From NCBI GenBank assembly GCA_002633025.1, contig NMRB01000648.1, positions 50,752 to 114,751 of the forward strand: a stretch of DNA of 64,000 bases. The letters run 5' to 3'. Positions 11,040-22,046 of this stretch are shown here, piece after piece. Source of the DNA: Notospermus geniculatus. Lineage: Eukaryota; Nemertea; Pilidiophora; Heteronemertea; Lineidae. Every line of letters starts with the position of its first letter. Positions within the stretch are counted from its first letter, which is position 1. The notes under the pieces are model-generated. The model was not told the origin of the DNA and did no database searches. It saw only the letters and a list, made by a program, of their open reading frames with translations. The position numbers and the translations under genes were made by a program.

Positions 11040-12100
11040 TAACTGTAGAAGTCTTAATTTAGACATGTTAGATGGCATTTCTGGGTCCGTCACATCAGAA
11101 TGTAGAGTAGTGCGTTGGGCACTGCCGCTTTAGAAACTCCCACCAAAAATTTTTCATCGCCCCCAACCAAAAGGGGTTAACACATTCTCACCAAGGCTGT
11201 CCCTTTCCTCATTTCCATATCCTGCAGCCATATCATATGGGATATTTGATGTTGAATATGTTGTGTACAATAGCTGTCCATAATTGACACACTCGTTTTA
11301 TCAATGGATCAATATCTCCCGCGAGAGAAGCAATGGAGGATAGGAACACGTCGTCCTCGGCGCGCCAATATGGACGAACCAACATCGGTCTCAAGTTAAT
11401 GTGACCATAACCGCAGTATTGACATTCAGGTGATCAGCTCCATGTTTCTGTTCATGTTGGTTGAAACAGAGTCACCGGAATGTTTGTAGGATGAACATGA
11501 CAGACAAGCCACATTGCTCTCTCAAGATCTCTGGGCAGGGGACACCAAGCTGCTAAGCCTACTGTAGGGGCCTATAGCCTGGCAAAGATCATCGCCACTG
11601 ATGGCCTCATCTCCAAGGGTTCAGAAACAACTAACAAGAGGCCCATGGGCCTTGCGCTCAGCTGACTATGACCTGCCAACTCAAGAGGTTGAAACAGGGG
11701 AAAGGAGAGACAAGTATGAATAGTTCACCACATGACATATTGTTAGCTCTTGCCTCCTTTGCGCATTCTGAGAACATGAGGGTTCTAGTGCTCGCTCCCG
11801 TCATGCCACACATAAATTCGTGCGAAGGACTGATATTCTAAGGATGCCTTTGCGGGGATGGAAAAACTGTTGCCACTCGTTGCAATGCGACAAAGAAGAA
11901 GCCCCTTGTGTCCTCATGTGAGTTAGGATTTAGACCAAGAAAGGGTCCATGAACTGATATGCAGCATCAACACCATCTGACATAACTCTGGTCACAAGCA
12001 AAGCCTATCTTATTTTTACAAATTGGATCCAAAGTTTAATGGAACACGTCTCTGATCTTCAGCTTGACCGAATGATCCGAATGCAGGTCCAAAGTTACCA
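11040..12100. other. No supported feature
   Basis: Non-coding with average composition. No exon pair, foldback ends or tandem repeats recognised. Confidence 0.45.
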
Positions 12101-12102
12101 NC

Positions 12103-12212
12103 AAACAATAAACATTAACTTTACGACAACATTATTTTTCATACTGCGAATTCACCAGATGCATTTTCAGCACAAAAAATAATGTTGTCGTAAAGCTAAT
12201 GTATATCGTTTG
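12103..12212. mobile_element. Foldback MITE, ACAACATTATTTTT arms
   Basis: TTTACGACAACATTATTTTT on the left pairs with AAAAAATAATGTTGTCGTAAA on the right around a loop of about 40 bp. AAAC(A/G)AT flanks occur on both sides. Confidence 0.65.
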
Positions 12213-12796
12213 ATTTCTTAAACTCCTTAATATCAATTTAGGTCAAAGCTGTGAACTGTGCCGTTGTTTTTCCAAATAGCTCATCAAGTTTCAAGGTGTT
12301 GGACAATTTGCTAATTATGCAACTTCTCTCAAGTATGCTAATGCCACTGCATTTCCGATCTCACGTCCCATGGACAACAATGACTCAGGAGTGAGTGGGG
12401 ACATCCACTCATTGGAAATTCCAAAGTTGATTTTTGCAGCAAAGCAAGCTCATAAACTATTAATATACACGTAGGCCGACTGATGACCTTATCTTTGATT
12501 ATGACACCAGGCCTACAAATCATAATGTGATATACTAGAATATAGGCCTACATCATAGAGTGTAGGTTGTTATGTTGCATAGGCCTGTGCAATTACTGGT
12601 TTATAATTATTATATCGGAATGAGAAAAAGATATGAATGATGGTGTAGATATGATTGCAGTACAGGCTGTCAGCTAATAATCTGCTTAAATAAAGCAGGG
12701 GATTTCCGTGGTTGACAGAATTTTGTCGGTTAGTGTTTCGAAGTAACCAATTGACAAATGCATAGAACCTGATGACTTCCTTGAGTCCATTGTCAT

Positions 12797-12896
12797 CAGG
12801 GGCGTCGCTAGCGGGGGGGGGGGGGGGNGAGGGCCTCCCGACCCCCCCTCCAGCTTCACCCTTCAGACTCGATCAATTTTGCCCCCTACACCCCTG
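12797..12896. mobile_element. 100-bp CAGGGGCGTCGCTAG element, 5-bp TSD
   Basis: Begins CAGGGGCGTCGCTAG and ends CTACACCCCTG. It is flanked by GTCAT at 12792-12796 and 12897-12901. Contains a poly-G run with one n. Member of the CAGG..CCTG group with 5-bp TSDs. Confidence 0.65.
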
Positions 12897-12970
12897 GTCA
12901 TGTCGTGCCCTGCTTTTGTTAACTCCTACATTGCTGAGCCATCAGAGCCATCTAGCCCCTCCCCCTAATA

Positions 12971-13028
12971 TTTTCACTTTCCCCGAAAATGCCCAGCTCT
13001 AGCTGGGCATTTTCGGGGAAAGTGAAAA
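12971..13028. repeat. Perfect palindrome, 28-bp arms, 2-base centre
   Basis: Bases 12971-12998 and 13001-13028 are exact reverse complements (outer TTTTCACTTT, inner CCCAGCT/AGCTGGG) with centre CT. Symmetry ends abruptly on both sides. It could be a very short foldback element or a cloning/assembly fold. Confidence 0.85.
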
Positions 13029-13265
13029 ACATTTTTTCTAAGTCCAGATCTCAACAAAGTTCAAAAGTATGTAGGCTGACAGTTATTGATGAGGATATGG
13101 ATTGAAGTACCTAAGAAAACTGCTTCAGTCCCCAATGTGGGTCATCATGGCTGCCATTTTGGCCGAAAAAAGAGCCTCCCACCCAATAGTCTCCATCACC
13201 CAGCTGTTTGTGACTCTGGACCAAGTGATGGTCGATGGTCATGCACTGAAAGGGTTAAAATTGAA

Positions 13266-14563
13266 ACTAAAACCCAGTCGACCTACATGAGAGAATCTGT
13301 TGACTGGAAGGATTGTATAAAGTAAGGGTTCAACTTTACAAGGGACAGACTTTATGTGAAAACCTGGCCTTGAGAGAATGAGTCTGAACAGACAGCACTG
13401 ACTGAGTAAATATGTTCAACATAGCTCCATATTTCAATATTGACAAATAATATCTAAATAAGTGCCCCAAAATTTGAAACATCATTTCATTTCAATTCTG
13501 TTGCCGCACAGTGACCCTCATTAGCTATTAAATTAGGTCATAAAACCTCATGACCTAATTAAGTCTTAACTTAACAGGAAAATAAAACATTGAACTTTTT
13601 AAAGGGAATTAACTAACAACAGGACTTTTTACAAAACATTTTATGTAGAGTATAGTTTATTGATGCAAAATATTTTTTCTTCTGTATTTCCTATCTCCTT
13701 TTGAATTGCCTATTCTTGTAAATTGCGTCTCATCATCTTTATAGAGTGCTAGAAAATATTTTATACTGGTACATGATTTTATACATTAAAATGATATTTT
13801 TATACATTATTTTATACATCATTTTATTTGACTGATTTATTTTTATAAAATTTTCTATTTATTTTTATTTATTTATTTTTATTTATTTATGTTTTTTGTT
13901 TATGGTTATTTATTTATTGATTTTATTGATTTTATTTTAATTTATTTTTTTATAATTTATTTTATCTTATTTTATTTTATTTCATACATTGTTTTATACA
14001 TCATTTTGTGTGTTGTTTTTTGTGCTCTATGCCGGATATTTATACATTATTTTAGCACTTCACAACAAATAAATTATTATGATGATTATTATTAAAATAA
14101 TCAAGAAACACTCTTCGATCATGGTGTCATGCATTGTAGCCACCATGACCCACTGTTGGCCACCGTGGCAAAATTAGCTCAGGCCATTTTTACATGAATG
14201 TAAAAAGTAAGCAATATATTTGGTTTTGAACTTTTCTGGAAATGATGTCATGCATAATGCATGCATGGACATATAGGATTCTGTAAAAGACACAAAAAAC
14301 TTGTAATAATTGAGCCCATCATCATTATTAGCCACCATGCCTGCAATAGCTACAGGTCATCAATTTGAATGTCAAATAAAAAGTGAGGCAGTAAGTAGAC
14401 TATGACGAGAGAACACGTCTGCCACACAATCACAATCTCATGCATGCACTGACATGCACAATTCTGCAAAAAAATAAACAAAAGACACAGCTCATCTAGT
14501 TTGTCATTCCAAAGTACTGTGTTGTGTATCAGTAGCTGGTTACAGATATATAATGTGTAAATG
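13266..14563. repeat. Copy A of a direct repeat ending at an assembly gap
   Basis: Matches copy B at 15137-16543 from ACTAAAACCCAGTCGACC to TATAATGTGTAAATG, with scattered substitutions and small indels. It includes the ATTTATTTATTT low-complexity tract (13800-13980). Copy A ends exactly where the N run starts. Confidence 0.9.
13800..14095. repeat. (TTTA)n low-complexity tract and retroelement-like tail
   Basis: A TTTATTTATTTTTA-rich tract is followed by a block containing TTTTGTGTGTTGTTTTTTGT, GCTCTATG and AAATAAATTATTATGATGAT. The GTGTTGTTTTTTGTGCTCTATG block recurs at 15955 and 33935, so it is part of a dispersed element. Open frames here are pure Phe/Leu/Ile/Tyr artefacts. Confidence 0.7.
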
Positions 14564-15136
14564 NNNNNNNNNNNNNNNNNNNNNNNNNNNNNNNNNNNNN
14601 NNNNNNNNNNNNNNNNNNNNNNNNNNNNNNNNNNNNNNNNNNNNNNNNNNNNNNNNNNNNNNNNNNNNNNNNNNNNNNNNNNNNNNNNNNNNNNNNNNNN
14701 NNNNNNNNNNNNNNNNNNNNNNNNNNNNNNNNNNNNNNNNNNNNNNNNNNNNNNNNNNNNNNNNNNNNNNNNNNNNNNNNNNNNNNNNNNNNNNNNNNNN
14801 NNNNNNNNNNNNNNNNNNNNNNNNNNNNNNNNNNNNNNNNNNNNNNNNNNNNNNNNNNNNNNNNNNNNNNNNNNNNNNNNNNNNNNNNNNNNNNNNNNNN
14901 NNNNNNNNNNNNNNNNNNNNNNNNNNNNNNNNNNNNNNNNNNNNNNNNNNNNNNNNNNNNNNNNNNNNNNNNNNNNNNNNNNNNNNNNNNNNNNNNNNNN
15001 NNNNNNNNNNNNNNNNNNNNNNNNNNNNNNNNNNNNNNNNNNNNNNNNNNNNNNNNNNNNNNNNNNNNNNNNNNNNNNNNNNNNNNNNNNNNNNNNNNNN
15101 NNNNNNNNNNNNNNNNNNNNNNNNNNNNNNNNNNNN
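14564..15136. other. Assembly gap (573 N)
   Basis: Run of n between two copies of the same sequence. Open frames spanning it are meaningless. Confidence 1.
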
Positions 15137-16543
15137 ACTAAAACCCAGTCGACCTACATGACAGAATCTGTTGACTGGAAGGATTGTATAAAGTAAGGGT
15201 TCAACTTTACAAGGGACAGCAGATCAGGCTGAGACCAGTGACACTTCATGTAAAAACACGGCCTTGACAGACTGAGTCTGAACAAGTCAGTACAGCACTG
15301 ACCAAATAAATTTTTCAACATAACTCCATATTTCAATATATACATGTAATTGACAAATAATATTTAAATAAGTGGCCAAAAATTTGAAACGTCATTTCAT
15401 TTCAATTCTGTTGCCACACAGTGACCGTCATTAGCTAATTAGGTCATAAAACCTCCTGACCTAATTAAGTCTTAACTCAACAGGAAAATAAAACATTGAA
15501 CTTTTTAAAGGGAATTAACTAACAACAGGACTTCAAAAAACATTTTATGTATAGTTTATTGATGCAAAATATTTTTTCTTCTGCATTTCCTACAACTGTA
15601 TCTCCTTTTGAATTGCCTATTCTTGTAAATTGCATCTCATCATCTTTATAGAGTGCTTAGAAAATATCTTATACATTATTTTATACTGGTACATGATTTT
15701 ATACATTCAAATGGTATTTTTATACATTATTTTATACATCATTTTATTTGATTGATTTATTTTTATATAATCTTCTATTTATTTTTATTCATTTATTTAT
15801 TTATTCATTTTTATTTATTTATTTTAGTTTTTATTTATTTTTATTTATTTATTTATTTTATTAATTTTATTTTCATTTATTTTTATTTTATAATTTATTT
15901 TATCTTATTTTATTTTATACGTCATTACATATTTCATACATTGTTTTATACATCATTTTGTGTGTTGTTTTTTGTGCTCTATGCCGGATATTTATACATT
16001 ATTTTAGCACTTTACAACAAATAAATTATTATGATGATTATTATTAAAATAATCAAGAAACACTCTTCGATCATGGTGTCATGCATGCTCCATGCACAGT
16101 GTCCTTAAACTTTGTAGCCACCATGACCCACTGTTGGCCACCGTGGCAAAATTAGCTGAGGTCATTTTTACATGAATGTAAAAAGTAAGCAATATATTTG
16201 GTTTTGAACTTTTCTGGAAATGATGTCATGCATAATGCATGCATGGACATATAGGATTCTGTAAAAGACACAAAAAACTTGTAATAATTGAGCCCATCAT
16301 CATTATTAGCCACCATGCCTGCAATAGCTACAGGTCATCAATTTGAATGTCAAATAAAAAGTGAGGCAGTAAGTAGACTATGACGAGAGAACACATCTGC
16401 CACACAATCACAATCTCATGCATGCACTGACATGCACAATTCTGCAAAAAAATAAACAAAAGACATACAGCTCATCTAGTTTGTCATTCCAAAGTACTGT
16501 GTTGTGTATCAGTAGCTGGTTACAAATATATAATGTGTAAATG
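15137..16543. repeat. Copy B of the gap-flanking direct repeat
   Basis: Begins on the first base after the gap and matches 13266-14563. It carries a small extra piece near 15215-15250 and a longer TTTA tract (15770-15900). Beyond 16543 the sequence continues uniquely. Confidence 0.9.
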
Positions 16544-17147
16544 ACCATGGAATAGGCCATAAAGGAGATTTAAAATAATCAATATTGTCATCATTTCAGT
16601 GTTAACCCTTAATTTGCAACCAGGAAGTTGCATTGCGAATTCTGCAGTTTTGAATAGGGTATCAAAAAGAGTGTGTGAAAATGACATCCCTTGTTCATCA
16701 TTGCTACCGAGGGACGTGGGCAGGGCAGGGGGGGTAAGGTTTGGTCCGTGCGCTGAGGGCGCGATGAAGCTGGGGGAGTGTAAAAGAGTGTAAGGCTCTT
16801 GTACGACATTTAATACTCCTTAATAAAGTTAAGTTTTGGGTTTACAATTGATACATGGTAAAGGTACGTTAAAGACAGGAATAACTAGAATTTGCATTTG
16901 TCAGTTCTGCAGTTTCCATATTTTTGTCCTTACTGATGAGGTAGAGATGAGGCTGGGGATAAGGTGTCTGATGATAAGTTAAAGTTTGGGGTTTATAGCC
17001 TGATGCTGCTGCTGAATGCATCATGAAACAGACAAGTGCGTGGAGGCCACAAGTGTTTAAATTTTTGTTTTTCATTACAAAATACCTGTCGATGCAGACT
17101 TTCTCAGTCTATACATACACATGTACATGCAAATAAGACAAGTCAGG
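16544..17147. other. No supported feature
   Basis: Non-coding. A C-rich and G-rich patch at 16710-16790 and a GTTAAAGTTTGGGTTTATAG-type phrase at 16975-17000, which recurs near 21550, hint at repeat remnants without definable ends. Confidence 0.4.
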
Positions 17148-17255
17148 ACCCATATTCATAAAAGAACTTAAGTCTAAGTGTGATACTTATCTTTTGTGTT
17201 GAACAAAGGATAAGTGTCACACTTAGACTTAAGTACTTTTATGAATATGGGTCCT
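17148..17255. mobile_element. Foldback MITE, GGACCCATATTCATAAAAG ends
   Basis: Nearly perfect hairpin. GGACCCATATTCATAAAAG mirrors CTTTTATGAATATGGGTCC, with CTTAAGTCTAAGTGTGA inside on both arms. It directly abuts the next foldback at 17256. Confidence 0.85.
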
Positions 17256-17365
17256 GGGGCCTATTTCATTAAGTGACTTTAAGCTAATGGTACCATTAAC
17301 TCAATGCATTTAACATTGGTTAAAGGTACCATTAGCATAAAGTCACTTTATTAAACAGGCCCCAG
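17256..17365. mobile_element. Foldback MITE, GGGGCCTATTTCATTAAGTGAC ends
   Basis: Same family as the cores at 10067 and 18483 (GACTTTAAGCTAATGGTACC inside). It abuts the 17148 element at a shared CCTGGGGCC junction. Confidence 0.85.
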
Positions 17366-17374
17366 TGTTCATTG

Positions 17375-17649
17375 AATACACAGTTTGCGAAATTAGCGGC
17401 CGCCATTTTTTTGTGGAAATTAGCCGAATTTTTCAAATATATTTCGAATATACATGTATTTTATTAGCTGCTTGCTTGCTAAAATATCTTTATGCAGTTC
17501 TAAGTGCTTTCTGTATGAACGTTCTTTCTTTGAAAGCCTCTGATAGTGCAAAATCCCATTGAAAAAGCCCAACCAATGGCAAAAGCACAAATTAAAATGG
17601 CAAAAGCACAAATTAAAATGGCGGCCGCTTATTTTGCAAACTGTGTATT
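17375..17649. mobile_element. Foldback MITE with GCGGCCGCCATTTT in both arms
   Basis: The left arm AATACACAGTTTGCGAAAT pairs with GCAAACTGTGTATT. Both arms carry GCGGCCGCCATTTT or its complement AAAATGGCGGCCGC, a YY1-like ATGGCGGC core. AAAGCACAAATTAAAATGGC is tandemly doubled near the right arm. Confidence 0.75.
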
Positions 17650-18134
17650 GGGACCCACGAACTTGCCAGAAATAAGTCTCACTAAAAACATCAAAATAAA
17701 GTACTACATACCATTAACCATGTCACTCCTCTTCTCCAAAAATGTCCTTCCGTTTTTGAATGATTTGGAGACTATTCTAGCCTATTCTGAACTTTGTTTC
17801 CTGACGTTACTGGATGAAGGACTTGTTCTACCAGCAGAAAGCTGCCTTGAATCTTGTCAAGCTCTGTATGCAATGAAGGCCGACTGTGAATGTCCACAGA
17901 ACTGGTGACGTAACAGTGTCCGAAAACTATTACAGGCCCTCTTGATCATAATGTGGCTTTGAATAGCATTGGTGGAACCACAATAAAGGAGTTCAATCAC
18001 GAATGGAACCCTCAACTAAGATCAGTGAACTTGGGGTTGTAAAGGGTACAGCGTGTTCATTTCAATAGCACACCACCCAATTCTATTTTTACCAACAAAG
18101 GCTGGACAAACATTAGATAAGAAATACATGTTAC

Positions 18135-18272
18135 AAAGGTCGGGTTCACATAGAGCTACACGCTGCACGGATATGTGCCGGCGAACAATGGCTTCACAAA
18201 GGCTTTGACCATGAAACTTTTGTTTGCAAGCCGTGTCCGTGCAGCCTGTAGCTCTCTGTGAACCCGGCCTAA
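18135..18272. mobile_element. Foldback MITE, GGTTCACATAGAGCTACA arms
   Basis: GGTCGGGTTCACATAGAGCT and CTGCACGG on the left pair with CCGTGCAGCCTGTAGCTC and TGTGAACCCGGCC on the right. Loop of about 60 bp. Confidence 0.75.
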
Positions 18273-18482
18273 GTGACCACACATTGTCGAAGGTGCATGA
18301 GGCAGAACGAAAGCAATGTTGGACAAACACAATGAAATTGACAAGTACGGTGTCATTCGGGTGGTTTGCTATTCTACACCAAGGTGGGACAGGAAAACCT
18401 GCCTAGGAATGTTTGGCAAACCCATAGACATTCTTTAGGTATGCATGGTCAAATTTCTTGTAAACATAAACAAGGACCTAGC

Positions 18483-18585
18483 TGTTTCATAAAGTGACTT
18501 TAAGCTGTTGGTACCATTAACTTCAATGCATTTTCCATTTGGTTAATGGTACCATTAGCTTAAAGTCACTTTCTAAAACAGGCCC
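18483..18585. mobile_element. Foldback MITE, TGTTTCATAAAGTGAC family
   Basis: GTTTCATAAAGTGACTTTAA pairs with TTAAAGTCACTTTCTAAAAC. GGTACCATTA is inside. First of three consecutive palindromes. Confidence 0.8.
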
Positions 18586-18589
18586 CTGG

Positions 18590-18697
18590 CCCTGGGTCGG
18601 TATTCATAAACATACTTAAGTCAAAGTGTGATACTTATCTTTTGTGTTTAACAAAGGATAAGTGTTATACTTAAGTAGTTTTATGAATATGGCCCCT
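18590..18697. mobile_element. Foldback MITE, GTATTCATAAAC..ACTTAAGTC family
   Basis: CGGTATTCATAAACATACTT pairs with AAGTAGTTTTATGAATATGG. AAGTGTGATACTTATC is mirrored inside. Second palindrome of the cluster. Confidence 0.8.
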
Positions 18698-18698
18698 G

Positions 18699-18812
18699 GG
18701 CCCGTATTCATAAAACTACTTAAGTCTAAGTGTGACACTTATCCTTTGTTCAAAACAAAAGATAAGTATCACACTTTGACTTAAGTAGTTTTAGTTTTAT
18801 GAATATGGACCC
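18699..18812. mobile_element. Foldback MITE, GGGCCCGTATTCATAAAAC family
   Basis: GGGCCCGTATTCATAAAAC pairs with GTTTTATGAATATGGACCC, with a short TTTTAG duplication in the right arm. Third palindrome, in the reverse internal orientation to its neighbour. Confidence 0.8.
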
Positions 18813-18819
18813 TGGTCCT

Positions 18820-19940
18820 TAGTTCAAACCTAGGATATTGAAGAAAGCAACACAAATATATGCCTTGATGAATTTTATTGATTCTATCATTCTTCACTTA
18901 CACCAAATTCACAAATACATACATGTACAATGACCATAATACAGTGTGCATCAAAAATAATGCGACCATTCCCCGACGTCAGAAGTATCAGAAAAGCCAC
19001 ATATTTTCTGACACACTCTGTATATCTGTATACCTTTCATCTCATCCCATACACTGAAGTCGCTGCACATTAAAATACAGCATGCTGTACAAGTTTTACA
19101 ACCAAGTTAAGATGAGATGGCACCATATTTACATGTATCTATAAATCAGATAATCAGAAAATTCAATGTGGAATAGCGACTGACACCATCGAAAACTTTC
19201 ATTTCACTCTATTTCAGCGAGTGGAATCGAATTTCAGTTTGCAATTAAAATATGAAGATATTGAATTTTCATTCTAACTGAACTTGGTAACTAAGGTTGA
19301 TTACATGATTTATAATAAATATTGCAATCAATTAAACTTGAAATGTTGAAAGCGATATCACACTTCATTTCTAATATTCTCCCATATTTCGTGAAGTGTA
19401 AGAAAGAAAATTCTAGGTTTTTCAAAATACTTTTAACTGTGCTAATCAGTGGTAACTTTTGACGACCTGAATGAAGTGTGAAAATATCAAAACAACTTCA
19501 TTGTTGTGACAATTACCGGTACGGTATACATGTAGCCTCCAGGGTTATTAAGAATATTTTCATAATAAACCTCTTCAACCCCACATACAACAGAGTTGAA
19601 TTTACAGTATCAACTCTTACTCTTCATGCATTGATAATTTTAAGTATTTCTGAGTCGCCAACTGAGTATAACTGTTGGCGACATCTATTGATATGGCAAC
19701 TGGCACTATTTGTGCCTGATAGTCTGAAAGTCATATGAATGTGCAGCACTGTCGGCACAACGTCTTTAAAAGTGCTTTATACAGTCTCATGTGAGTCTCA
19801 GTCTCAATATGTTATGATAAACAGAAAATATTGCAACATCTGCATTCATTTTAATGCCGAGTCAGCAGAAAATTCAGTTGATGCCAAAATGATGATCAAC
19901 ACCAAGTCCAAACAGCTCCCCCTCACAAAAGAAATACATC
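18820..19940. other. No supported feature
   Basis: AT-rich non-coding DNA with scattered short open frames. No exon boundary pairs or element ends found. Confidence 0.45.
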
Positions 19941-19945
19941 AGGAC

Positions 19946-20060
19946 TGACTGCACAGAAAGTCCGATAGTGCTACTGATGCCTATCAGAAGTTAGTTGTAA
20001 CATATTTTCCCATTAACTAAACCGCCGATAGGCACCTACAGCACTATTGGACTTTCTGTG
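19946..20060. mobile_element. Foldback MITE, CACAGAAAGTCCGATAGTGC ends
   Basis: CACAGAAAGTCCGATAGTGC on the left, GCACTATTGGACTTTCTGTG on the right. TTAACTAAACCGCCGATAGGC is in the interior. Same family as 20082 and 60199. Confidence 0.85.
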
Positions 20061-20081
20061 TGGTCGCCTTGGACTGACCAC

Positions 20082-20268
20082 ACAGAAAGTCCGATAGTGC
20101 TACTGGTGCCAGGGTGTCTGCCAGAAATTTTTTTGAGGGCACTAATTTCATCAAAATCAGCAAAAGACCCATGAAATTAAAGCAAATTGCCCTTTTCCGC
20201 ACCCTCTGGCGGAAACTGGGTGCCTATTGGCAGTTAGGCACCGAAAGCACTATCGGACTTTCTGTGCA
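20082..20268. mobile_element. Second CACAGAAAGTCCGATAGTGC element with a different interior
   Basis: The same terminal 20 bases in inverted orientation enclose an unrelated interior (GCCAGGGTGTCTGCCAGAAA to GCGGAAACTGGGTGCC). The interior itself looks like a nested insertion. It lies 22 bp from its sister element. Confidence 0.75.
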
Positions 20269-20584
20269 GTTGGCGCTGGCCTCCTGCATGGTACCATAAC
20301 ATTTCTGGTATTTGACACCAAAAAAAACCCTCACAGACAAGTATTTCATCTTGAAATTAAATGACAACAACATTCACCCCTCCCCAGGATACAGTACGTC
20401 TGCTTCTGTGCATCAACAGAATTTTAATCTGGTCCCTTAAAGGTGTCAATCATTTAGTGCCTCAAAATTATATACAAGTGTTTATAATAAATACATTTTT
20501 ACAAAGATTCTCTATCACTATAAATAATATACACACCTGGTTGGTTCTTAACAATTGAGATTGATTAAGAACAATAAATCAAGA

Positions 20585-20750
20585 ATGAATCATTAACTGA
20601 TCAATCCTCAATCATTAACTGATCAATCCTCAATCATTAACTGATCAATCCTCAGCTGATCCAATCATTAACTGATCAATCATTTGCTGATGATTATCAG
20701 CTGATCAATCAATAGGTGATCAATCATTAACCGATCAACATCTAAAGGAA
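20585..20750. repeat. Tandem repeat, unit about 21 bp (CATTAACTGATCAATCCT)
   Basis: Six to eight degenerate copies of AATCATTAACTGATCAATCC, drifting into GCTGATCAATC variants toward the right. Confidence 0.85.
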
Positions 20751-20917
20751 TGCACCAAAAGAAGCAATCAGAAAACAATCAGAAATGGAGAGCAGCAAAT
20801 GTGGATAATTAAATATTGCACAAAAACTGCCCGTAATGTTTCCATCATTTTGCTGTCAAGAAGCCCAGTTCCAGCCGACAAGAAAAACCCATACGGTGGC
20901 TTGTTACCTAACATTGT

Positions 20918-21093
20918 CAGGGGCGGATCCAAGATTTCGGAAGAGAAGGAGCGCACTGTGCTAGAAACACTGAAATCTGTAGTGAATTTCAATGATTTGC
21001 TCCAAATTTCAGGATTTCATGGTCCGCGATTTTACACTTTGTTGGCCAAAAGGGGGCCGTGTGGTGGGTGCACCCCCCTTGGATCCGCGCCTG
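20918..21093 (+). mobile_element. CAGGGGCGGATCC-family MITE, 5-bp TSD
   Basis: Starts CAGGGGCGGATCCAAG and ends TTGGATCCGCGCCTG. Flanked by ATTGT at 20913-20917 and 21094-21098. 176 bp, the same length as the copy at 36911. The interior ATTTCAATGATTTGCTCCAA is shared with the 6603 and 36911 copies. Confidence 0.85.
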
Positions 21094-21654
21094 ATTGTGC
21101 AGCATAGCCTAGTCCTGTTTTAAACTCCTCTTTCATTTTGCCCTCATTAGGGGTAAAAGGGAGTATGGTTGATGGTTGTTGTCACTCAGGATTAGAAGCA
21201 CTTCACCGCATTTTTTTCAAGGACTTTCCATGCTCTTTTCAAGGTCATAATAATAATTAATGGATTTCTGGGACAAATTCCAACAAATTGATGAATGAGA
21301 ACCCGGGCATTGCAAACATTGGCAATTGCAACAAGATACAGCGTACATTTCAAAAGACTTTGAAATGGAATTTTAAGTGCTCTCAGAAAGAAGATCAGTT
21401 ATTTATCTACCACTGTTTCATTCATAAAAGATTTTTCAGTTTTTTTTCACATGGCATTTTTAAAGGGCTTTTCCATTATTTTTTATGGCCCCTAAAATGA
21501 ATTGAAGGTTTTCAAGGACGACTATGAACCCTGTGATTGAGATCGTTGAAGTTAAAGTTAACGTTTTGGGTTTATAGTTTGATATCAACAGCGGTAGAGG
21601 TGTCATCCGACTTTACACTTTAACCCCAGTCTATCCTGAAACCTTTCAGTAGAA

Positions 21655-21842
21655 CTCAGATGAGCTGCTCATTAAGCGCTACAATCCGAGCATTTCCGAC
21701 TTTACCCATTTATACACCTGGGTGGAGAGAGGCCAGTGAGGAAAAGAGACTTGCCCAAAGTCTCACGCCCAGTGGGATTCGAACCCAGGACCCTCTGACC
21801 ACTAGTCGGAGGCCCGAACCACTACACCACCGTGGCTCGTTG
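21655..21842 (-). mobile_element. tRNA-derived SINE
   Basis: The minus strand begins ACGAGCCACGGTGGTGTAGT then GGTTCGGGCCTCCGACTAG (A-box region) and GGGTTCGAATCCCACTGGG (B box). It then runs into GAGACTTTGGGCAAGTCTC, the same internal phrase type as the SINE at 9471. It lacks a closed acceptor stem, so it is a SINE and not a tRNA gene. Confidence 0.78.
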
Positions 21843-21934
21843 CAATATTAGACATGCAGCCAAAGAATCATTTTATCGATGAAACTACAAGATTTTTACA
21901 ATCAAGCAAAAGGTAACCACATGTATCAATGATC

Positions 21935-22046
21935 TCACTGGTTTTGCTTTTCAGGTGAACGATAGATCTTCATGTCTGCAGATTTTCTCAGTGCAGCTTC
22001 AATCTCGAAGTTCTCCACACACAAGCACTTCAGATGAAGCGGAGAG
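21935..22046 (-). CDS. Terminal exon, unrecognised gene
   Basis: The minus-strand acceptor ACATTTGTGTGAG precedes a frame SPLHLKCLCVENFEIEAALR then KSADMKIYRSPEKQNQ and TGA. The first base C completes a codon begun by the TG overhang of the exon at 26020-26169, giving a Cys codon, so phases agree across an intron of about 4 kb. No family recognised. Composition is clearly protein-like. The acceptor is only moderately pyrimidine-rich. Confidence 0.45.

Noticed and set aside
13889-14095. Hydrophobic ORF suggesting a membrane protein (also 15752-16024)
   Set aside because: Translation of a TTTA-rich low-complexity tract.
14553-15196. Open frames of about 200 codons across the first gap
   Set aside because: They consist of N translated as X; the same applies to frames across 26873-27581 and 39138-39397.
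17546-17908. 120-codon plus-strand ORF
   Set aside because: The N-terminal third is MITE arm sequence (KAQIKM repeat); the rest has no exon boundary support.
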